The position numbers and the translations under genes are program-made. Below are positions 53,898 through 62,853 of a DNA stretch of 64,000 bases, one piece after another. A model generated the notes under the pieces. The model was not told the origin of the DNA. It worked only from the letters and a program-made list of their open reading frames with translations, and searched no databases. Position 1 is the stretch's first letter. Each line of letters starts with the position of its first letter. The stretch comes from Sutterella megalosphaeroides (GTDB lineage Bacteria; Pseudomonadota; Gammaproteobacteria; Burkholderiales; Burkholderiaceae_F), in the NCBI RefSeq assembly GCF_003609995.1, contig NZ_AP018786.1, positions 1,436,001 through 1,500,000 on the forward strand, written 5' to 3'.

Positions 53898-56363
53898 ATG
53901 ACGACGAACGACGAAGAAACGAAGACCGCGGAAGAAACGACACCCGAAACCGCAACCGAGAAGGCGAAGGCCGCTCCGAAGCGTACGCGTACGACGAAGG
54001 CCAAGACCCCCAAGGCAGGGAAGACGACCAAAAAAGCCAAGGAGGGCGACGCTCCCGCGACGCCCCTCAAGGAGCGTCACCTCGTTTTGAGCCGCGAAGT
54101 GCTGACGGCGAGCGCGCGCCTGACGGGGAAGCCCAAGCAGATCTTCTCCCAATTCGTGATGCGCTTTCGGCGCGGGGTGGAGTACCCGCGTCTGACGCTC
54201 CCGGGCGCTTCCGTCTACGAGCGGATCGTCCTGAGCCCCGACCTCACCGTCGTTCTCAAGGTCTTTGGCGACCTGGTGGTGCTCCTCTGGGCGGGGGATG
54301 AAGCGTCGGCCGCCAACTGGGCGGACTCGCACCGCTGCGAGGTGAATCCCCATACGGGGGACCTCCAGGTCTATTACGCGAATCTTCCGGGGGCGGCCGC
54401 CTCGACCGTGGTGCCGGCGCCCGACGCGAGCGTGCCTCGCGTTGCGCCCGAAGCCGTGGAAGAGCCCGTCGAAAAGGTCCAACACACCGATGCCGAGACC
54501 GACGGCAAAGCGTCGACGGACGACGGCCGTGCGGGGTCGACGTCGGAAGCGGGCGAATCGAAAGCTTCGAAGGAAACCGTTCCCGCGCCGCTCTTTGCCT
54601 CGCTCACCGATGCGGACTTGATGGAGTTGGGTCTTCCCGACGAGCTGCTTGCGGACCTGCGGTCCCTCACGAGCGCGGAGGAGTTCGAGGCCTGCCGCAC
54701 GCATTTCCCGCAGCCCGTTTTCGAAGCGCTCACGTGGCTTTTGCAGGGCGAAGCGCGCGAGAGCGTACTTGAGGCCTACGGCGAAGCCGCCCGTCGCACC
54801 CGCCGCGCGGAATTTGCCCGCACGGCCCCCGACACCCCGACGGGGCTCGACCCCTCGCACTTCCATGTCGTGGCGAGCGACGAGGAACTCCGGGACATTC
54901 TCGATCGACCGCTCGAAGAGTGGCGCGTCTTCCTTCACCCCTCGCAGCGCGAAATCGTGGAAAAGGCCTGGTACGGTCCCGTGCGCGTGACGGGCGGGGC
55001 GGGTACGGGGAAAACCGTCGTGGCGCTGCACCGTGCGCGCCACCTCGTGCGTCTCCCCGACTGGAAGCCGAAGGACAAGGTGCTCTTTACGACCTTTACG
55101 AAAAACCTCGCGCTCGACCTGGCGGTACAGCTCAAAACCCTCTGCTCGAAGATCGAGGCGAACCGCATTCAGGTGGTCAACATCGACGCGTGGCTCGCGA
55201 CCTTCGTGCGTCAGAACGGGGGCGGGCGCGAGGTCGCGTATCCGGGCGCGCCGGGGTCTCCGTACGAACTCTGCTGGGAAGCGGCCCTCGAACGGCGTCC
55301 CGCTTCGATCGATTTGCCCGAAAGCTTCTACCGAAGCGAATGGGAAGAGGTGGTGCTCCCGAACCACTGCATGAGTTCGCGCGACTACTTCCAGGCGCCG
55401 CGAGCCGGGCGCGGTCAGGCGCTCTCGCGCGCACAACGTCGCGACATCTGGCCCGTCTTTGAAGAAATGCGCGCGCAGCTTCAGCTGCGCGACCTTATGA
55501 CCGTCGAAGACGCCTGCGACTTTGCGGAGCGTGTGATTCGCGAAGCGCACCCCTCGGGGCTCTATCGCGCCGTGATCGCCGACGAAATCCAGGACTTCAA
55601 GCCCGACATGCTGAAGCTTTTGCGTGCGCTCGCGCTCGACGTCTCGAAGCTCGAAACCCCCATCGAAGGGGATCTCTTCCTCGTGGGCGACCCGCACCAG
55701 CGCATCTACGTGAAGCCCGTCGCGTTTTCGAGTTGCGGCATTCAGATTCGCGGTCGATCGAAAAAGCTCCGCGTCAACTACCGTACGACGGACGAAATCC
55801 GCAAGACCGCCGAGTCGGTCTACGCGCGCGGTGCGGTCGACGACATGGAAGGCGGTACGGCCGAGAAGACGGGCTACGCGTCGCTTCGTCACGGGGCGGC
55901 GCCGGAAGTCTTTGCGGCGGATTCGTTCGATGCGGAGTGCGATTGGATCGCCGATCGGGCGAAGGCGCTCGCTCACGACCCGAAGGCGCCCTTGGACTAC
56001 TCCGAAATGTGCGTCGTTCTTCGTACCCGTAGCGACGTCGCTCGCTACGAAGAGGCCCTTCGGAATCGAGGGATTCAGGTGTGCTCGCTCAAGGCCGAAA
56101 GCGCGGACGACCCCGAGCTTCCCGGTCTTCGCACGGCCACGATGCACCGCGTCAAAGGCCTCGAATTCAAGGCGGTCTTCGTTGCGGGCATGAACGAGGG
56201 CGTCTTCCCGCTTCCTGCTCCGAAGGGCGCGGACGCACCCGCTCGCCGTCACCACGAGCGACTCGAAAAGGCGCTCTTTTACGTGTCGGCGTCGCGCGCG
56301 AGCCAGCGACTCTTCTTCAGCGCTTCGGGGAAGCCGAGTCGGTTCCTGCCGAAAGCGAAGTAA
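53898..56363 (+). CDS. SF1 UvrD/Rep-like helicase with RelE-like N-terminal domain
   Basis: 821 aa, 57 bases after the giant helicase. Residues 1-55 are a Lys/Thr/Ala-rich tail. Residues about 60-160 (GKPKQIFSQFVMRFRRG, then VVLLWAGDEASAANWADSH, then CEVNPHTGDLQVY) resemble the RelE/ParE-fold domain that precedes many UvrD-like helicases in defence loci. After a low-complexity stretch come the SF1 motifs: VTGGAGTGKTVVALHRARHL near 364, VIADEIQDFKP near 559, VGDPHQRIYV, NYRTTDEIRKTAESVY, TMHRVKGLEFKAVFVAGMNE and FYVSASRASQRLFF. A 3'-5' DNA helicase is likely. Last core gene of the DISARM-like operon, where DrmC nuclease might have been expected. Confidence 0.86.
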   Translation: MTTNDEETKTAEETTPETATEKAKAAPKRTRTTKAKTPKAGKTTKKAKEGDAPATPLKERHLVLSREVLTASARLTGKPKQIFSQFVMRFRRGVEYPRLTLPGASVYERIVLSPDLTVVLKVFGDLVVLLWAGDEASAANWADSHRCEVNPHTGDLQVYYANLPGAAASTVVPAPDASVPRVAPEAVEEPVEKVQHTDAETDGKASTDDGRAGSTSEAGESKASKETVPAPLFASLTDADLMELGLPDELLADLRSLTSAEEFEACRTHFPQPVFEALTWLLQGEARESVLEAYGEAARRTRRAEFARTAPDTPTGLDPSHFHVVASDEELRDILDRPLEEWRVFLHPSQREIVEKAWYGPVRVTGGAGTGKTVVALHRARHLVRLPDWKPKDKVLFTTFTKNLALDLAVQLKTLCSKIEANRIQVVNIDAWLATFVRQNGGGREVAYPGAPGSPYELCWEAALERRPASIDLPESFYRSEWEEVVLPNHCMSSRDYFQAPRAGRGQALSRAQRRDIWPVFEEMRAQLQLRDLMTVEDACDFAERVIREAHPSGLYRAVIADEIQDFKPDMLKLLRALALDVSKLETPIEGDLFLVGDPHQRIYVKPVAFSSCGIQIRGRSKKLRVNYRTTDEIRKTAESVYARGAVDDMEGGTAEKTGYASLRHGAAPEVFAADSFDAECDWIADRAKALAHDPKAPLDYSEMCVVLRTRSDVARYEEALRNRGIQVCSLKAESADDPELPGLRTATMHRVKGLEFKAVFVAGMNEGVFPLPAPKGADAPARRHHERLEKALFYVSASRASQRLFFSASGKPSRFLPKAK

Positions 56364-56376
56364 GACGTGATACGAC

Positions 56377-56404
56377 AATCGGGCGGATGAGGTTCCGCCC
56401 GATT
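56377..56404. terminator. hairpin after the UvrD-like gene
   Basis: Perfect 10-bp stem AATCGGGCGG / CCGCCCGATT with 8-nt loop, 13 bases past the stop. There is no T-run, so termination strength is uncertain. It probably marks the end of the four-gene operon. Confidence 0.55.
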
Positions 56405-56636
56405 GCCTATCCGCTCCCGAACGGGAGGGGATTCGGCATTCCGGGGGTCCCGAGAACGTGGCGAGGCGCGACGCAAACGGGAAGGGCGGACCGCCCGACT
56501 TGCGACCCGCAGAGGGCCGCGAGGTCCTCCCGGCGATCGTGGTAGGTTGAATTTTGTCGGTGGACGGATCTCCGAGCGTGACGCCCCGAAGGGCCCGAGC
56601 CGACGAAATCTGCGAAGAGCAACCTGGAGAAGCCCG

Positions 56637-57032
56637 ATGACAGAACTTGACGACCCGGATGACGAAGATCCGTACGACGAGGAAGACAATCGCACGCTCG
56701 ACGAGCGCATGCTGGACGCCTATGGCAGTCGGTCGGAGTGGGAGGCCGATGCGGCGGGCGAAACGGACTGGTATGCCGACCCCTACCGCAAGTTCCTTGA
56801 AAACGGCTGCCGTGGCATCTTGACCTACGAGGAAGCCGTCGAGGCACACAAATGGAGTACGGGGATCGATCCCGACTACGTGACGAGCTGGCTGGAAATC
56901 GACTGGGTTAAGCGCCAAAGAGAACAAATTGTGGAGTGCGAGGATTTTATTCGAGCCGTGTTCGGCCTGAGCTTGGACGAGTACTGTGCTCTGTACTTAC
57001 CTTACGAGCCGATGATTCGTCTTGCTTATTAA
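56637..57032 (+). CDS. small acidic protein of unknown function in the defence island
   Basis: 131 aa from the ATG at 56637 with CTGGAGA upstream; an open extension to 56403 runs through intergenic-looking sequence. The first 30 residues are strongly Asp/Glu-rich (ELDDPDDEDPYDEEDN). The rest is aromatic and helical (TDWYADPYRKFLENG, then ESIDWVKRQ-like segments and CALYLPYEPM). No known fold recognised. It lies between the UvrD-like gene and a duplicated scrap of that gene's 3' end, so it may be inserted cargo. Its charge would fit a DNA-mimic or inhibitor, but that is speculation. Confidence 0.6.
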   Translation: MTELDDPDDEDPYDEEDNRTLDERMLDAYGSRSEWEADAAGETDWYADPYRKFLENGCRGILTYEEAVEAHKWSTGIDPDYVTSWLEIDWVKRQREQIVECEDFIRAVFGLSLDEYCALYLPYEPMIRLAY

Positions 57033-57066
57033 GGCTTGAAAACACTGACGGTAACGGCAAAACGCA

Positions 57067-57104
57067 GCTTCCGAGAAGCCGAGCCGGTTTCTGCCGAAGG
57101 TGAA
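57067..57104 (+). pseudogene. duplicated scrap of the UvrD-like gene 3' end
   Basis: 38 bases that align with 56322-56359 at 32 identities by eye. In the right frame it reads ASEKPSRFLPKVKE against ASGKPSRFLPKAK at the helicase C-terminus. Several differences are at third codon positions, as expected of a diverged coding copy. Nothing else of a second helicase remains. Confidence 0.6.
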
Positions 57105-57385
57105 AGAACTTCAAACCTCACGAGGGCGGAAATTTCCACCCTCAGCCTTTCCCGGCGTCCGCGTCCTTGCGGTCCCATGACGCGCTCCCGATCGGGGGGA
57201 ATATCGGGTAGGGAGCCGAACGGTCAGGTCCGCTCCAGGAGCGGAGGAGGGCGGGCCTCAGCAGTCCCGGACTCCGAGCGCACTCGTTGTGCTATGCTTT
57301 CCCTGCTTTCGACGACGCATTGGGCGACACGAGGTCGTCGCAAAGCAAGGATGTCGAAACGGCTGAACACCGTCTGCCTCCTTGG

Positions 57386-57411
57386 TTTCCTTTGACTTGT
57401 ATCAAAGGAAA
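57386..57411 (+). other. perfect hairpin upstream of the CRISPR array
   Basis: TTTCCTTTGA (57386-57395) and TCAAAGGAAA (57402-57411), 6-nt loop, 83 bases before the first CRISPR repeat. It could be a terminator for upstream transcription or part of a leader. Confidence 0.5.
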
Positions 57412-57493
57412 ATGTCATCTCCGAAACTGAACTCACGCATCCGAATACGTGCCTGCTTCGGCTACGGAGACAGCCGTTCCCGGGAAACCTGCT

Positions 57494-57667
57494 ATTCCAA
57501 TTGAGCCCTGATTTCGAAGGGATTGAGACTCAAGGATCCGAAGAACGTTGTTGTCGGCTTCGTATTCCAATTGAGCCCTGATTTCGAAGGGATTGAGACG
57601 TATTGGGGGCGTAGGTCACCTCCATACCGTCATTCCAATTGAGCCCTGATGTCGAAGGGAATTTCGC
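57494..57667 (+). CRISPR. orphan mini-CRISPR array, 3 repeats and 2 spacers
   Basis: Two identical 36-base repeats (57494-57529 and 57564-57599) and a third at 57632-57667 that matches for 19 bases, has one mismatch, matches 9 more, then diverges. Spacers are 34 bases (57530-57563) and 32 bases (57600-57631) and unrelated to each other. Each full repeat starts ATTCCAATTGAGCCC and ends GGGATTGAGAC; the ATTGAGAC end resembles the ATTGAAAC 5' handle of class 1 crRNAs. Handle and degenerate last repeat agree on plus-strand transcription with the leader on the left. No cas gene is in the window. Subtype undetermined. Confidence 0.82.
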
Positions 57668-57997
57668 GCCGACAAGCGAATCCGAGCCGTTGATGTGGCG
57701 CAATGCACGGACGGGCCTCGGTGCGGCGGATTGTTGCGGGAGCGCACTCCGACGCAACACGTCGGGGACGGCGTCCGGAGGTCGACCGTTTGTGTCGGCC
57801 CCGCGTATTGCAGTCAATTTTTCGGCGTTACGACGCGTACCGTCCATTCGTCAGGGGGCCATGCGCGCGTGCGCATCGGGGCCCGCTTCCGCCCGTTCTC
57901 CTTCGGCGCGATGGCGGCCTTCCGCTTGAGGCAAAATGTCCCCACGAGGCCGACTGCGCCTCAAGCCCTGCAACCGCGCTTTCTCCAAAAACTCTGC
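57668..57997. other. 330-base region between CRISPR array and mcrB
   Basis: No convincing gene, although one frame stays open into mcrB. The mcrB start is set at the ATG at 57998. The region must hold the mcrBC promoter; none is clear. Confidence 0.4.
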
Positions 57998-60489
57998 ATG
58001 ACCGACGAAGCCCTCTACCGCCATCGACTCTGGGACGAATTTTTGCAGGCCTGGCCGCGCGAGCGCCTGGCGTCGATGACGCTCTCCGACTACATCCGGT
58101 GCAGAAGCCAAGAGAGCTTCACGTATTGGCTTGAGTTCAAGCTCGCCGACCTCGGGAGCATCAAGGGTGGCACCGCGATCAAGTTCGGCATTTTCGAGCG
58201 TAAGGATCCCGCATCTCCCTCGGAACGTTACGAGTGGAAGGAGGACCTCGGAGAGACGCCCGAGGAGGCCTACGCTCGTATTCATGCGCGCATCCTTGCG
58301 ACCGTCAGGGCGGCCGAGCTCGGGGATATCGATGCCGTCGAGGCGGTGGAGCTGTCGTCGCTTCTCAAATGGAAGGTCGCGTTTCTCTACCAGGACCGCG
58401 AAAACCCGGTGTTCCCGTGCATCTACGGCGACAACTACCTGCGCGGCGTCACGGGCCTCACCCGCAAGGCGACGCACGCGGAGGCCGTGAAGAAGCTCAT
58501 GGCCGCCTACGACGGGAAGGAAGACATCTTCGACTTTTGTCGTCGTCTTTGGAAGGACTACGACCGCTGGCGCCAGATTGCCCCTACGGCGACTTCGACC
58601 CGGGGCTCTCCGAGCGCGACTGGGCGGCTCTTCTTGCCGATCCGAAAATCGCGACGCCGAACGTTCGCACGCTCCTCGTGCGCTTGAGGGCGTTCGGCGG
58701 CACCGCTACGTGCACGCAGCTCGCGAAGGCCTACGGGGAAGAACCGAATTTCTACAACACGGCGGGCCAAGAGCTCGGCCGTCACGTGCGCGAAGCTCGC
58801 CGCATCCCCGAGCTTTCGGGCGTGGACGGTCCGAAGTACTGGGCCGTGCCTTTCCTCGGACGCGATGTCGATCCGAAGACCGACGGCAACGTGCCGGGGG
58901 GCTTCTTTTGGCGCCTGCGCCCCGAACTCGCGGCCGCGCTCGACGCGACCGATTGGGCGGCCGATGCCGGCGATCCAGTTCGCTTGGACGAGCCGTCTCC
59001 CGAGAATTCGAACGTTGAACTTCCCGCCTGGCTTTCTGCGCCTCGCGCTGACGGTCGCTACTGGCTGCTCAGCGCCAACACCAAGGAGTGGAATTACGAA
59101 GATTACAAAATCGGCGAAGAATTTCAGCTGTCGCTCACCAAGTTGAACGGGGATCCGCGTAGCGGGCAGAAGCATTACCGTAGCGCTCGCCCCGGCGACG
59201 TCGTGCTCTGCCGCAAAAAGCGCGCTGGAGGCTTGACTGCGGTTGCAGTCGTGTCAAGAGCGCAGGACGGGAAAGCCATCCATTTCAAACTGCTGAAGAT
59301 ACTCGAATGCCCGATCGAACATCAAAAACTTAAGGAGATTGCGGTCAAGTCATTGAAGGGTATGGAGGCACAAGGCACCTTCCTTCCCATCACGCCCGAC
59401 GAGTACGCTGCCATCGTACGCCTGATCGCGCCGAATGAGGCCAACGATCCCGTCCTCCCCGCGCCCGCCACCGCCCCGTGCGCTCCGTGCATCCCTTACG
59501 GCGAAGCAGACTTCCTGCACGAGGTTTGGATGTCGGAGGACGATCTTCGGAAGCTGAAGGGGCTGCTTCTTCACAAGAAGAACGTCATTCTTCAAGGCCC
59601 GCCCGGGGTCGGCAAGACCTACGCCGCGAAGCGACTCGCGTGGGCGCTCGCGGGCGAAAAGGACGACACGCGAATCCGCTGCGTTCAATTCCATCAGAGC
59701 TACTCGTACGAAGACTTCGTATGGGGCTTCAAGCCCGACGGAGAAGGGTTCGTCGGACGAGACGGCGTTTTTGCGGAATTCTGTCGTCGTGCGGCGGCGG
59801 ATCCCGGGAAGCCGTATTTCTTCATCATCGACGAGATCAACCGCGGCAACCTGAGCAAGATTCTCGGCGAAGCGTTGATGCTGATCGAGGCCGATCACCG
59901 CGGCGAAGCCCTGCAGCTCGCTTCCGGGGGCGAAGCCTTCACGGTCCCGGAGAACCTCTACATCATCGGGATGATGAATACGGCGGACCGGTCGATTGCG
60001 ATCATCGACTACGCTCTGCGGCGTCGTTTCGGGTTCTTCACGGTTCGACCGGCGTTCAAATCCGACGGTTTCCGGCAGTACGCCGACCGCGTGAAGCAAG
60101 CGATTGCGCTCGCCGAAGCAGCTGAAGCTCCTGAAGCTTCTCAAAAGGCGCAAGCCGAGGAGGGCGGTCTCGAAACCTCTGCCCGTTCCGAACGCTGCGA
60201 GCGCTTCAAGCGCCTCGTCGGGGCGATCGTGAGTCTCAACGACGAGATCCGCAATGACCCCACGCTCGGGAAGGGTTTTGAGGTCGGGCACAGCTTCTTG
60301 GCGGGCGCGCCCTTGAAGACGTCCGACTCCGAGTACGTCGCGATCGACCTCGAAGCGTTCGATACCTGGTTTGCGAACCTCATCGACTACGAGCTTCTGC
60401 CGCTTCTCGAAGAGTACTGGTACGACGATGAAGCGAAGCTCGCTCACTGGACCGACCGCCTGACGGCTCTTGTCGGTTCTCCTTGGTGA
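57998..60489 (+). CDS. mcrB: McrB with EVE domain, one-base frameshift near 58580
   Basis: Type IV restriction GTPase. ATG at 57998 opens a frame (MTDEALYRHRLWDEFLQAWP, then YWLEFKLADLGSIKGG) that is homologous-looking up to WRQIAP near 58585. The protein then continues one base out of phase as YGDFDPGLSERDWAALL to 60489. One more C in GCCCC (58580-58583) would restore a single ~830-aa protein. Downstream: winged-helix-like part, EVE-like domain (YWLLSANTKEWNYED, then GDVVLCRKKRAGG) near 59060-59430, McrB AAA with LQGPPGVGKTYAAK, FFIIDEINRGNLSKILGEAL, and the hallmark GMMNTADRSI. The EVE domain reads modified bases. Broken gene or sequencing error. Confidence 0.85.
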
Positions 60490-60497
60490 CAAAGCCG

Positions 60498-61565
60498 ATG
60501 ATCGCTTCAAACGGCATCGTCATCCGGAACATCTACCACATGCTCGCCTACGCCTATCGGGCGCTGCGGCATCGTGGAAGAGAGCGGGTGGAGTGTGAAC
60601 CCTTCGAGCACGCGGAGGATCTCCTCGCGCAGATCCTGGAGCTCGGCCTCGCGGGCCTCGTGAAGCGGGGCCTCCACCGCGACTACCGCCCGTTCGACGA
60701 GGACCTTCGGACCGTGCGCGGTACGATTCGGCTTGCTGACTCGATGCGTCACCGCATGCACAAACGCCGCCTGATTGCCTGTACCTACGACCAGCTCACG
60801 CCCGACAACACGCTGAACCGCATCCTCAAGTCGACGGCCGAAAAGCTCGCTTGGAATCTCGTAGTTCGCAAGGACCTGAGGGCGAATCTCAAAAAGACGC
60901 TTGCCGCCTTCGATGGCGTGGCGTCGATCGATCTTTCAACCGTTCGGTGGTCGCAGTTGCAGATCGGGGGACAAACCGAGACGTACGGGTTGCTTCTCAA
61001 CGTCTGTCGGCTCGTCGCGGAGCGAGCGTTGCTCACCGAAGAGGAGGGCGTGCGCAAGCTCGACGCCTGGATCCAAGACGAGAATAATTCGGCACTTTTC
61101 GAGCGCTTCCTGCGCGGCTACTTCGCCGTGCAACACCCCGATCTGCGCCCCTCCGGCAGGGCGATCCGTTGGGATACGTCGTCGGGCGCCCCGACGAGCG
61201 CGATCATCCCCGGCATGTTTGCGGACCTTGTCCTGACGGGTCCGGAGAGGGTGCTCGTCGTGGACGCCAAGTTCTACAAGCGCGTGCTTTCCGATTCGCG
61301 CTTCGAAAAGCAGAAGATCCGATCGGACCATCTCTACCAGATCAACGCCTACGTCACCAACATCGCGGCCGCCTATCCGGGAAAGGAAACGGCGGGGATG
61401 CTCATCTACGCGAAGACGGAGAATGAAAGCGTGCCCGACACGGCGTTTCGTTCCGCCGGGCACGAGCTCTCGGTGGTGACGCTCGATCTGACGGGCGACT
61501 TTGCGTCGATCGCCGCGCGACTCGATGCCATAGCCGAGAGCGTGAGGAGAAGCCGTAGCGTGTGA
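60498..61565 (+). CDS. mcrC: McrC, nuclease subunit of the type IV restriction system
   Basis: 355 aa from the ATG at 60498, eight bases after mcrB; GTG at 60486, overlapping the mcrB stop, is an alternative. N-terminal NIYHMLAYAYRALRHRG and RDYRPFDEDLRTVRGTIRL are typical of McrC. The PD-(D/E)XK site is at GMFADLVLTGPERVLVVDAK followed by FYK (Asp, then Asp-x-Lys) near residues 245-265. McrC docks on McrB hexamers and cuts DNA carrying modified cytosines. Intact, so activity depends on whether the mcrB frameshift is real. Confidence 0.92.
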   Translation: MIASNGIVIRNIYHMLAYAYRALRHRGRERVECEPFEHAEDLLAQILELGLAGLVKRGLHRDYRPFDEDLRTVRGTIRLADSMRHRMHKRRLIACTYDQLTPDNTLNRILKSTAEKLAWNLVVRKDLRANLKKTLAAFDGVASIDLSTVRWSQLQIGGQTETYGLLLNVCRLVAERALLTEEEGVRKLDAWIQDENNSALFERFLRGYFAVQHPDLRPSGRAIRWDTSSGAPTSAIIPGMFADLVLTGPERVLVVDAKFYKRVLSDSRFEKQKIRSDHLYQINAYVTNIAAAYPGKETAGMLIYAKTENESVPDTAFRSAGHELSVVTLDLTGDFASIAARLDAIAESVRRSRSV

Positions 61566-61647
61566 CCGCGGCCGGTAGGAAGAGAAAGGAAGAGGGAGGA
61601 CCCGAGCGAAAGAGGAGGGCGGTCGAAGCTCTCCTCTCGCATCTACA

Positions 61648-62796
61648 TCAGCCCTCGACGTCGTCCGTGTAGGTTTCGGGCGTAAAGACGCGGATCGGGA
61701 TCTCGGGATAGGCCGTGAGGGCCGTCGGGTGTTCCTCCGCCTTCTCTCGGGTGAGGCGGCACGCGAACGCCACGGCATCCTCGCCCTCAAGCTCGATGAA
61801 GTCCGACTCGCGCGGGTCGGACCACTGCGGACGGATCAAGAAGAGCTTCTTCGCATCGCGGAGCGTGTTGTGAAGCTTCACGCGTTCCATCACGACGAAA
61901 TTCTCCCAGAGGCCCGCGGCGTTGGCGCGCTCCGCGAAGGGCGAAAAATCGCGGATCAGGGCGTTTCGAATCCCGAGGTCCGTGAAGTAAATCTTCTTAC
62001 GATCGATGGGCGGACGGCGCAGTCCCTGAGAATAGGTCGGAACGATCTTGATGACGTAGACGAGCTCCAGGAGCTGAAGGTAGCGTCGAACGGTTTCAAG
62101 GCACAGGCCCGACTCGCGGCTCAATTCCCCGTCGTCGACCTCGGTACCGATCCTGCGAGCAAGGAGATCGAGGAGGGACTTGAGGCCTTTTCGGTTGCGA
62201 ATCACCAGAAGGTTGTAGAGATCCCTGAACATCCGGTAGTCGACGTAGTCGACGAGGAAGTCGGCGGCGTGCTCGAAATCTTCGACGACGGGAGGAAGCG
62301 ACCCGTAGACGAGAAGGTTCGAAAGATTCGCTTGGACGAAATCCTTCGAGCGGTTGCGCGCAAGTTCGGCGGTCGAGAAGGGCCACAGCTGCTGCTCGAC
62401 AATGAGCTTTTCAGCCGGAGTCCGAACCCCCTTGGCAAGCGCCAGAGACGTGGAAGCGGTGACGAAGATGCGCGAAGGCTTTTCGAGCGTTTCATTGACG
62501 TTCACGAGGTGGCTGAGCGTAAGGCGGATGTCGGGTGCCAAATGCGCGTCCTCGATGACGATGATCGGGGCCTGAAGCAGAAACGCCTCGACCGCCTCGC
62601 GGTTCTCGAACCAGAGCCGATCGAGGTCGGCGGGAGTAGTGCACGCGTAGAAGACGCACGGTTCGTCGAGTTTCTTGAGGATGTGGCGCACGAGCGACTC
62701 CTTCCCGCTGGCGCGCAGGCCCACCAGCACGACGGCCGCAGGCGGCGCGACGGCGGTGATCGCAGGTTCGAGGTCTCGCTCAAGAAAATTCGACAT
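61648..62796 (-). CDS. AAA ATPase with DUF4143 domain
   Basis: 382 aa from the ATG at 62796 (GGAG upstream, -10-like box 31 bases upstream); a TTG extension to 62853 would start inside the promoter. P-loop AAVVLVGLRASGKESLVRHI near residue 25, Walker B APIIVIEDAHLAPD, sensor SRIFVTASTSLAL, and the C-terminal DUF4143 half (LLDLLARRIGTEVDDGELSR, then YLQLLELVYVIKIVPTYSQG, then KIYFTDLGIRNALI). These ATPases are common in gut bacteria and often sit near defence genes; function unknown. Convergent with mcrC. Confidence 0.87.
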   Translation of the reverse strand: MSNFLERDLEPAITAVAPPAAVVLVGLRASGKESLVRHILKKLDEPCVFYACTTPADLDRLWFENREAVEAFLLQAPIIVIEDAHLAPDIRLTLSHLVNVNETLEKPSRIFVTASTSLALAKGVRTPAEKLIVEQQLWPFSTAELARNRSKDFVQANLSNLLVYGSLPPVVEDFEHAADFLVDYVDYRMFRDLYNLLVIRNRKGLKSLLDLLARRIGTEVDDGELSRESGLCLETVRRYLQLLELVYVIKIVPTYSQGLRRPPIDRKKIYFTDLGIRNALIRDFSPFAERANAAGLWENFVVMERVKLHNTLRDAKKLFLIRPQWSDPRESDFIELEGEDAVAFACRLTREKAEEHPTALTAYPEIPIRVFTPETYTDDVEG

Positions 62797-62826
62797 GTCA
62801 CAGTCTCCGTCAGGGTTTCGGCCGAA

Positions 62827-62853
62827 ATTATAGAGGGTGAGCGGCTTCTTCAA
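62827..62853 (-). promoter_or_regulatory. candidate sigma-70 promoter of the AAA/DUF4143 gene
   Basis: On the minus strand, TTGAAG (62853-62848) and TATAAT (62832-62827), spacing 15. The spacing is short. Placement suits the ATG at 62796. Confidence 0.35.

Noticed and set aside
49995-56927. 2310-aa minus-strand open frame opposite the giant helicase and UvrD genes
   Set aside because: GC-rich antisense shadow; Arg/Phe/Val-rich translation without motifs, while the plus strand has clear helicase motifs.
57036-57395. 119-codon open frame downstream of the acidic gene
   Set aside because: Arg/Ser-rich, crosses the helicase scrap in another frame; no coding signature.
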